Below are positions 56,187 through 64,000 of a stretch of 64,000 bases of DNA, in pieces. Each line of letters begins with the position of its first letter. Positions within the stretch are counted from its first letter, which is position 1. The notes beneath the pieces were generated by a model. It worked only from the letters and a program-made list of their open reading frames with translations, was not told the DNA's origin and ran no database searches. The position numbers and the translations under genes were made by a program. Source of the stretch: Humulus lupulus (taxonomy: Eukaryota > Streptophyta > Magnoliopsida > Rosales > Cannabaceae); contig NC_084801.1 in assembly GCF_963169125.1 (NCBI RefSeq), positions 78,123,696 through 78,187,695 on the forward strand, in the 5' to 3' direction.

Positions 56187-59020
56187 AAACCTAGGGCTCA
56201 GCTTGCCCCGAACACCAAACCGTTTAACTCCTCTCGAAGATGAAACCCTAAGAAACACATGGTCAACGACTTGAAACTCTATGCTTCTGCGTGTCAAGTC
56301 TGAGTAACTCTTCTGGCAACTCTGGGAGGCGAGCATTCGAGCTCTAATCTTGTCAATTGCCTCATTGGTCCTTTGAACTATATCAGAACCCAGATATCTC
56401 CTCTCACCCATCTCATCCCAATGGATAGGTGACCTGCACTTCCTCCCATAAAGCATCTCATATGGAGCCACTCCGATAGTCGCCTGATAACTTTTATTGT
56501 ACGAGAACTCAATCAAAGGGAGATGCATACTCCAAGATCCTCCAAAATCTAGTACACAGGCTCGTAGCTTGTCCTCCAATAATTGAATTGTCCTCTCAGA
56601 CTGTCCATCTGTCTGAGGATGATAAGCGGTACTAAACTGTAACTGCGTGCCCATAGCCTTCTGCTGACTCTCCCAAAACATGCAGGTGAAGGTGGGGTCC
56701 CTGTTGGATATTATCGACCTCGGAGCCCCATGAATTCGAACAATTTCCTTCACATATAACTCGGCATACTACTCCATAGTATAAGTAGTCCTGACAGGTA
56801 AAAAGTGGGCGGACTTGGTATACCTATCCACAATCACCCACACCGAGTCATGCTGTCCCACGGTCTTCAGCAAACCAACCACGAAGACCATGGTGATATT
56901 TTTCAACTTCCACTCTGGAATCCCTAGAGGCTGCAGCAACCTTGCTAGCCTTTGATGTTCAGCCTTGACATGCTGACAAGTTAAGCGCTTGGCCACATAA
57001 TCCACCACATCCCTCTTCATGCTTCTCCCCCAATACAAATCTCTTGGATCCTTATACATCTTCGTTGTACCTGGATGTAAGGAATAGGGAGTGGTATGTG
57101 ACTCATCTAAGATCTCGCGCTGGATATCAGAATCCATCGGAACACAGATCCGACCCTTGTACTTCAGTAACCCCATCTCTGAGATAGAGAAGTCCTTAGC
57201 CGCACCAACTAAGATGTTCTCCCTATGACCTCCCAATTGGGAATCCTTCCCCTGCGCCTCCTTGATTCTCTTAAGGAGTGTAGACTAAAGAGTGATGTTG
57301 GCTAACTGGCCAACCACCAACTCTATACCCGCTCTAGTCATCTCCTCCGCTAGCTTATTGAATATCTGTCTCGAACTGAACATCTGTCCTGGCCCTTTCC
57401 AACTCAATGCATCATCCACCACATTAGCCTTCCTAGGATGGTATAGGATATCACAATCATATTCCTTAACCAACTCCAACCACCGCCTCTAGCATATTCA
57501 TATCCTTCTGAGTAAGGAAGTACTTCAAACTCTTATGGTCGGTGTATATCTCGCACTTCTCAACATATAGATAATGTCTCCAAATCTTAAGTGCGAATAC
57601 CACCGCTGTCAACTCCAAATCATGTGTGGGATGTCTCTACTCATACTCCTTTAACTGTCTCAATGCGTAGGCTAACAACTTTCCAGCTTGCATCAGCACA
57701 CACTCTAAACCCTGTCTGGAAGAATCACAATACGCCACAAACTTCTCATTATTTGTCGGCAAACTTAACACTGGTGCGGTGATCAGTCGCCGCTTCAACT
57801 CCTTGAAACTATTCTTACATATGTCTGTCCAAACATACATTGTCTTCTTCTTTGTCAATTTTTTCAACGACGTAGCTATCCTAGAGAACCCCTCAACAAA
57901 CCGCCGATAATATCCTGCCAATCCCAGAAAACTCCTCGCTTCTGGAATGTTGCTCGGTCTAGGCCAATCTCTCACTGCCTCAATCTTACTTGGGTCAACC
58001 AAAATTCCCTCCTTACTGACGATATGGCCCAGAAATGTAACTTGTGGTAACCAAAACTCGCACTTGCACAACTTAGCATATAAACTATGCTCCCTTAACC
58101 GCTGCAATACCAAACGTATGTGCTGCGCATGCTCTGTCTCTGACTGAGAGTACACCCGAATGCCGTCAATAAACACAATAACAAACTTATATAGATAGTC
58201 CTTGAAAACCTCATTCATCATATCCATAAAAGCTGCTGGGGCATTGGTTAATCCAAAGGACATGACCAGGAATTCATAATGTCCATACCTCATTCGGAAA
58301 GTGATCTTTGGTATGTCCTCTTCTTTAATCCTTAACTGGTGGTAACTTGATCGGAGATCAATTTTTGAAAACACTGTTCTTCCCTGTCGTTGGTCAAATA
58401 AATCATTGATCCTAGGCGGTGGATACTTGTTCTTAATGGTCAACTTGTTCAGCTCCCTGTAGTCAATACACATCCTAAGAGATCCATCCTTCTTCTTGAC
58501 GAGCAACACTGGAGCACCCCATGGTGAGGAACTCGGTCTGATGAACCCTAAATCTAGTAACTCCTACAACTCAATCTTCAACTCCTTCAACTCTACCGGA
58601 GCCATTCTATAAGGTGTCCTAGATACTGGCTCCGCCCCTGGCGCCAACTCTATAACAAACTCAAGCTCTTACTGTGGTAATAACCCTGGCAGATCTGTTG
58701 GAAATAAATCTGGTCTCCCCCGGTCCAACCGACACAACCCTAGAGGTATCCACAACATTTGCTAGGAATGCTATGAAAACTTCCAGCATTTGGTCTCTAG
58801 CCATCAATGCTGAAATCATAGGTGCCTGCGGTCCATTAACTGTCCCCACAAAAATAAAGAGTACCTATCCTTTTGGTTCAAAAGTAACCATCTTGCGCTT
58901 GCAGTCAATCGTTGCCCCATACTTCGATAACCAATCCATCCCTAGGATCATGTCGAAGTCATCCATCGCAAGCTCAATCAGATTAAAAGACAATTCCCTA
59001 CCATCTACCTCTATTGGCAA
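56187..59020 (-). pseudogene. pol: Element H pol (protease to integrase), broken
   Basis: From right to left: partial protease with the element's ISALMARDQM linker, RT (58509-57637 open), RNase H, integrase zinc finger, and core with SNRDPTFTCMFW and TDGQSERTIQ. The catalytic RT box reads FIDGIRVYS, so the second Asp of the usual FIDD is Gly. The integrase box has SN in place of SD. Many stops elsewhere. J interrupts it at 59020. Confidence 0.85.
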
Positions 59021-60921
59021 TGTTAGGAGTGTGTCCTAAAATCATGTAAAGACATTTGTTTTTCTGTGAATAAATAAATACAATGGTTCATTATTATTGT
59101 CATATTTAGATTGTTAAATTATTGTTTGAATAATTTTGTAAATATCAGAAAAATTCCATATTCATTATTGAGGATGTTATCTTGTATTAGTACGAGAGAA
59201 TTAAGGTCACACGAATGAATAAAAATAGTCAACAACAACAAATTAAAGTTATGGAATTCTTTAATTGGAGTTGTAAGCATGGTTTACTGAGGATCATAAT
59301 GATACAAATAATCTAGATTCGGATTATTGATGTGGAAAGACATCTCAGTAAAGGTGCTTTATATAATATGATTATATATGACATGGATCGATATGAATTA
59401 AAGTCTTTATCCAAAAACTATTTAATAATAAAGACTTGTAATTCATATCATAACTGATGATCAGTTATAGATCAACCAAAATCCTGAGTGTTCATGAACT
59501 CCTGTTCATGTTTATTAAATCTTTTGATTCATTCGTTAAGGTCTCTTCAAAGAATGAGGCTAATGACTTTTGTTTTAGAGATTCAATATCATGGATGGCT
59601 GGGAACATGTATCAACAATACGGAATCTAATCTTTCCTAATGGATCGTATATTAGTTCCCTTAAGGGTTAATTCTGTAACTGAATGATTTCGCGCTCAAA
59701 TCTATAATTAGATTATAGATTAATTATTCACTAGTGAATTAATGGTACTTAAGGAATAAAAAGTAAATTCGAAAGGTTAAATGGTAATTCTTCCATTCTA
59801 ATTTATGAACTAATTAATTAGAGGGTTGAACTATTGTAAGATGGTTATATCAATGGATGACTTAAGAAAAGATTTCTGCAAAAGTATATTTATAACATAA
59901 AGAGTGCAATTCTGAATTTATAGTGGAGTAATATCAGAATTAATAAATTAACTATTATAATTAAAGAATTTAATTATTTAGTTTCAATTTATTGGATCTT
60001 AATGTTATAGGTCCATGGCCCCGAAATGGCTCAAACAAACACTGACAAAGGTAAATACAAAAATGGGCAAAAAGGACTTATGTGATAAGTAAAATATTTT
60101 TCTAGGTATCAAACATAATTATTGCTTTATTATGTGTAATTAATTAATTAATTATTTGATTTAACAAAAATATAATTAATTTTGAATTAATTTATTTTTG
60201 GGATTTTTGGTATTTAAATAATAAAAAAAATTGGGAAAAACCACATGCCATCATAAGCATGTGGTACACATGTGGCACAGTGCACAGGCACTGTGCTACA
60301 CGCATAAGAGAGTGTACTCAGTCTCTTGATTCCACAATTTTAGTTATTTAAATATTAAATAAATAATGATATATTTTAATATGATTAAAATATTATTATT
60401 TAAACAAAAATCTGATAACTGATCAGTTATTTTGAATTTGTTTAAAATAACAAATATTTTAATATATAGGATATATTAAATATAGGATGTCAGTTTTTCA
60501 TAGAACGTAACTTTTTTCAGGGATAGAAAAATATCTAGGAATCTCTCTCAGAGAAAGAGAACAATGACATAAACCAAAGTCATAGTTCTTCACAAAACCT
60601 AGGTCCAAAACTTTATCAGATCTCATGTGTTGAGAATATCTGATAAATAGTTTATTGCCTATTATTTGTATAGCGAGCCCACACTCGTTCTTTGTGTGCC
60701 TGAGAACATTTTTGAAGATCTTGGTGTGAGATCTCAAGGATTTAGCCATACGAAAAGAAAGCAGCAAGGAAGGACCTGAGGTAATTTTTCTGTTCATGTC
60801 CTTGATTCAATATATATATGCATGTGAAGAAGTAGATCTAGAAATCTTATGGGATTAAATCTAACAATTTGATTGTTGTTTCGCTGCGTATAATCTCTGA
60901 TTTGATCAATAAAAACCAACA
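59021..60921 (+). repeat. 5' LTR of element J (1901 bp)
   Basis: Starts TGTTAGGAGTG and ends AAACCAACA. AT-rich, no ORF in sense. A short inverted repeat TGTGGTACACATGTGGCACA lies around 60260-60300. Confidence 0.87.
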
Positions 60922-60923
60922 AA

Positions 60924-60936
60924 TGGTACCAGAGCC
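60924..60936 (+). other. Primer-binding site of element J
   Basis: TGGTACCAGAGCC, one substitution from the initiator-Met site. Confidence 0.85.
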
Positions 60937-62807
60937 ATCTTCACATATATATGTATTGAATCTGTGTGGGTTTAATTTTATGCATTTATTTATTTTGATG
61001 AATGAATGGATGGCTTAATGTGATTGAATGCATGGGAATGTTGAATCGTTAATTGTATGGTGTTTTTGGGTTAGGATTTGTTTATGATTAGATCATTGTG
61101 TAAGCCATTAAAGGGCATAGGATTTATGTAATTTTATTTGGTTTTTGACACCATAAAATTGTAATTCCGATCACATAAAAGTCAGAACGGAGCCCGAGAT
61201 GCAGAACTCAGCCACCTATCCTCCGAGGCCGACCTCCGAGCCGCTGCCGAGCCATCGTACGGACGCCGTACGGACATCCATACGGATCCGTACAGTTCCA
61301 TACAGTCCAGCCCGGCGACCCCGTTTTGACACCACGTGTCCCCACCTGACTGGTCCATAATTTTTTTTATTTTTTCTGAAAATAATCTGTTATTTTTTTT
61401 AAAATTTTAAAATGTTCAAATATCCTATTTTTGAAATTTGATATTTAAATAATGAGATATTTTTGTTATCTTAACAGATTTTTTTTAATATCTTATTTAA
61501 AATTTATTTTTTCAAAATAACAGATTTTAATTTAAATTCATTTCAGTTTTAATTAAAAGTTGTTTTAATTAAAAACAAAAATAAAAATAATGATTATTTA
61601 AAAGTTAGTTTTAATTAATCAAAAATTATTTGAAAATTATTTTCTTATTATTATTCTGGACCAACAATGTCACATTTCCTACCGACAGTAAAGTAAAGAA
61701 GCCCGATGGAGATCAAGGCAGTTTTATTTTATTTATTTTATTTTAATTTTATAAAGTGGTTGTAAAATTAGAAATACCCAAAAGTACCCGGTTCAACATT
61801 TATTGTTTATTTATTTATTTAAATAATTATTTTCATGTGATTAATGTGATTGATAACATGTTCATGCATTGTATGCCATATATGAAAACCCACACAGTCA
61901 TAATCATGCATCTCGTTAGTAGAAACATGATTATTAGGATTGTCCTATATGTTTATATGAATTGTTGTTAGAAATCAGTTGCATGTAAATTACTTAGTTT
62001 TATTTTGAAAACTTGGTAAAATATCACACCAAATTTTAAGTCTTTATGACTTAATTTCTTTAAACCAACTTTATTTTAAAAAGTGTTTTTTTTAGTAAAG
62101 TTTAGATGAAGATGATTGGTAATTTAAAATTGGATATGCACCTAGAAACTCGCTTTCTTTCCAATTTTAATTATGTTCATAAAGTTTAAAGAAACTGTAA
62201 TTAATTTGGAATTAATTAGGTTAAAAACACTTATTTCAAAAAAGTGAGTGGGACAGGGTTGATATCTCAAAAATAACCCATGGTCTCCATTATTAATATA
62301 ACACCGTGAGATATGAATAGCGCCTCGCGACGGCTTTGTTTTCGTCCTCCTATGGAAGGTGTCTGGACATATCAATAGCAAGGTTGTATTTCTTACATAG
62401 ATATGAACTAATGATGTATTTTAGGTTTGACCGACCCTAAGGCGACATGTCCTAAGTTATGTCATGAACTCCGAAATAATGGGTTACACTCACAAAGTTA
62501 TGATTAAGCTTGTGCAATGGATAATTATAACTTGACCAAACTAAGCGGTACTTTAATGTTTAAAAGAGAAAATAAAGAGTTATTTTAAATTTTTAAACAA
62601 TAAAGATAAGAATGTCTTATAAATTCTCTAAAATTAATTTGACCGACCCTAAGGCGGCACTTTAATTGTTAGAAAATTTTATCGTGGAACTTAATCTTTA
62701 TTTTATGTGTTTTAATTGTGCTCATGCATCACGTTTAATTTATAAAACTTTGATATATATTTTTCTAAATATAATAATATTATTTGTACTTATTTATTAC
62801 CAGAAAA
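60937..62807 (+). other. Long leader of element J with repeats
   Basis: No gene. 61190-61340 is a GC-rich island with repeated TACGGA. Three diverged copies of a unit starting TTGACC(GACC)CTAAGGCG begin at 62427, 62532 and 62639, about 105 bp apart. Confidence 0.65.
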
Positions 62808-63160
62808 ATGTCTATTGGTGAATTACACACCGATGCCTTTCTCAAATCCTTGGTTTTTGAACCTCAAAATATGCAACACTGGTTTCGAGGCATGTTGACT
62901 ATTTTTTCTTATAAGAAGATGATGTCAACTGTCTGTGAAAAACCTCCAACAGAACCACCTCTGGCTACTAGCTATGAAGCAGAAGAAAAATATGAAAATT
63001 GGATGAAATCCGATCGGTTGGCACGTTATTGCATGCTTTCAACCATGCCTGACGAACACAAAGGAAAAATATGTACACTATGACTTAGCACATGAGATGT
63101 GGCGAGCAATGACAGAGGAAGTCTCTGCTGAGTGTCATCGTTTATATCAAACGAAAAAGG
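62808..63160 (+). pseudogene. gag: Element J gag (copia type), frameshifted and short
   Basis: ATG at 62808 (MSIGELHTDAFLKSLVFEPQ). NMQHWFRGMLTIFSYKKM and a run ending LARYCMLSTMPDEHK resemble the UBN2-type gag of plant copia elements. A frameshift near 63064 is needed to continue into YDLAHEMWRAM. The similarity fades after QTKK at about 63157, and no CCHC knuckle or protease follows. Confidence 0.65.
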
Positions 63161-63704
63161 TGAATAAGATTCACATATATTTTTTCAATTTTGAATAATA
63201 GATTCAAACACAATGAATATAAGATTCAAATTTCTGGAAAGTAGATTCAAAAATATATGCCACTAATCTATTTTTCTTTTGTCTTTCCTTTTGCAGAATA
63301 AGAACCCTGAAAAGGAGGAAGAGACTGATGAGGATTTTGGTAGCAAGTAAGGAGCTGGAGAAGTTGGAGAGTAGTTTTATTTAGTAATTTTTATTGTTAG
63401 TTGAACAATTTAAATTTCTTTATTTTGTTTTAGAAATTTTAGATTTCTTTGAACAAAGAAAACTACACACTAGAAATTTAGTTTATTGTTAGTAATCTTG
63501 ATTATTAATGTTTGGAAACTTATTTCTATTTTTGCATAACATTTATTTCTTTTATTAATAAAGTAGTTATTACTTAAAGAAATTATCTATTTACTTGTTA
63601 TGCAAATGCTTTGGGATAAACAAAGTTTACATACTTATAATGAATGACAATTTTTTGTATTCTGAATTATTTAAAACAACTAATCCTAGATCTATTAAAC
63701 TGAT
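63161..63704 (+). other. Unassigned segment between gag and integrase of J
   Basis: AT-rich. An acceptor-like TTTCCTTTTGCAG near 63298 opens a short acidic ORF (NKNPEKEEETDEDFGSK, stop near 63350), followed by what looks like untranslated sequence with poly(A)-signal-like AATAAA (63558-63563). It replaces the nucleocapsid and protease expected here. Origin unknown. Confidence 0.45.
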
Positions 63705-64000
63705 TCCAATAGTGAGACATATCTGTGGCACTTGAGATTGGACCATATTGGTCTAGACAGAGTAAATAGGCTTGTAAAGGATAGTCCTTTAAGAGAACCA
63801 TCTATTGGATCTCTCCGTGTTTACAAATCCTGTCTAGAAAACAAAACGACCAAGAGACCTTTCTCTGATAAAGGTTCAAGAGCCACAGAACCACTTCAGC
63901 TAGTACATATGGATTTTGCAATCCACTTGATGTACAAGCAAGAGGAGGTTGTGAATATTTCGTCACTTTTACTGATGATTATTCAAGATATGGTTACCTA
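63705..64000 (+). pseudogene. pol: Element J pre-integrase and integrase start
   Basis: ETYLWHLRLDHIGLDRVNRL and SCLENKTTKRPFSDKG match the copia GAG_pre-integrs zinc-binding region. The two His are present; the first Cys of the usual CxxC is Tyr. LQLVHMDF marks the start of the integrase core, after which a frameshift is needed to follow the family pattern up to DDYSRYGY at the edge. Confidence 0.75.

Larger units (their letters stand above)
40564..59020 (-). mobile_element. Element H: Ty3/gypsy (Tekay-like), multiply interrupted
   Basis: The 3' LTR (40564-41238 plus 44744-46095) is followed by pol running leftwards from 59020. CACTA-2 interrupts the LTR and element I the integrase. At 59020 the copia element J begins in the protease region, so the gag end and the other LTR lie outside the window. 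CACCC (40559-40563) is the candidate left target copy. Confidence 0.8.
59021..64000 (+). mobile_element. Element J: Ty1/copia retrotransposon, 5' part
   Basis: A 1901-bp LTR (TGTTAGGAGTGTGTCC...ACCAACA) is followed by a primer-binding site, a long leader, a copia-type gag and the pre-integrase domain at the window's end. Plus orientation, opposite to H. GGCAA (59016-59020) is the candidate left target copy. Confidence 0.88.

Noticed and set aside
1..64000. A host gene or tRNA gene
   Set aside because: Every longer coding signature belongs to a transposable element; the TGGTATCAGAGC motifs are primer-binding sites, not tRNAs.

Overview
The window is almost entirely plant transposable elements. 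I found no host gene, tRNA or authentic rRNA gene. A flowering-plant (dicot) nuclear genome is indicated by plant initiator-Met tRNA primer-binding sites, Ty3/gypsy chromovirus and Tat lineages, a Cassandra TRIM carrying 5S rRNA-like sequence, CACTA (En/Spm) elements, and plant-type GT-AG introns. The LTR style (TGTAACG...CGTTACA) suggests Rosales, perhaps Cannabaceae, but that is a weak guess.

Layout. 1-4550: the 3' end of a Tat-lineage Ty3 element (+), carrying an antisense multi-exon extra gene with its own TATA box. It sits inside the left LTR of element A (4551-13313, minus, gag-pol 6204-10737). A sits inside element B (13314-16958, minus), which has an unrecognised two-exon gene next to its primer-binding site. 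A complete Cassandra (15263-16078) sits in B's LTR. B sits inside element C (16959 to about 17735). Next comes a long broken element E (about 17736-37480, minus). E holds a complete Galadriel-like chromovirus D (18699-24586, +) in its LTR, a solo LTR F (26139-28453) and a complete but decayed element G (29521-37250) in its pol gene.

37481-40186 is the right part of a CACTA element with an exact 528-bp tandem duplication and a tiny spliced ORF. 40187-40481 is an LTR fragment in the opposite orientation. Element H (40564-59020 and interrupted there, minus) has a second CACTA-type element in its LTR (41239-44743), encoding a transposase-associated domain plus an Ulp1-like protease. It also has a complete element I (46473-56186) in its integrase gene. 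From 59021 a Ty1/copia element J (+) runs to the end of the window.

Most gag-pol genes are broken by stops and a few frameshifts, many stops looking like C-to-T decay. The nesting gives a relative age order: C, then B, then A, then Tat; E before D, F and G; H before CACTA-2, I and J. The least explained parts are the spliced gene of B, the antisense Tat gene, the protease-bearing CACTA and the intron module it shares with CACTA-1, and a pair of splice-donor-like motifs kept in nearly every TGTAACG-type LTR.
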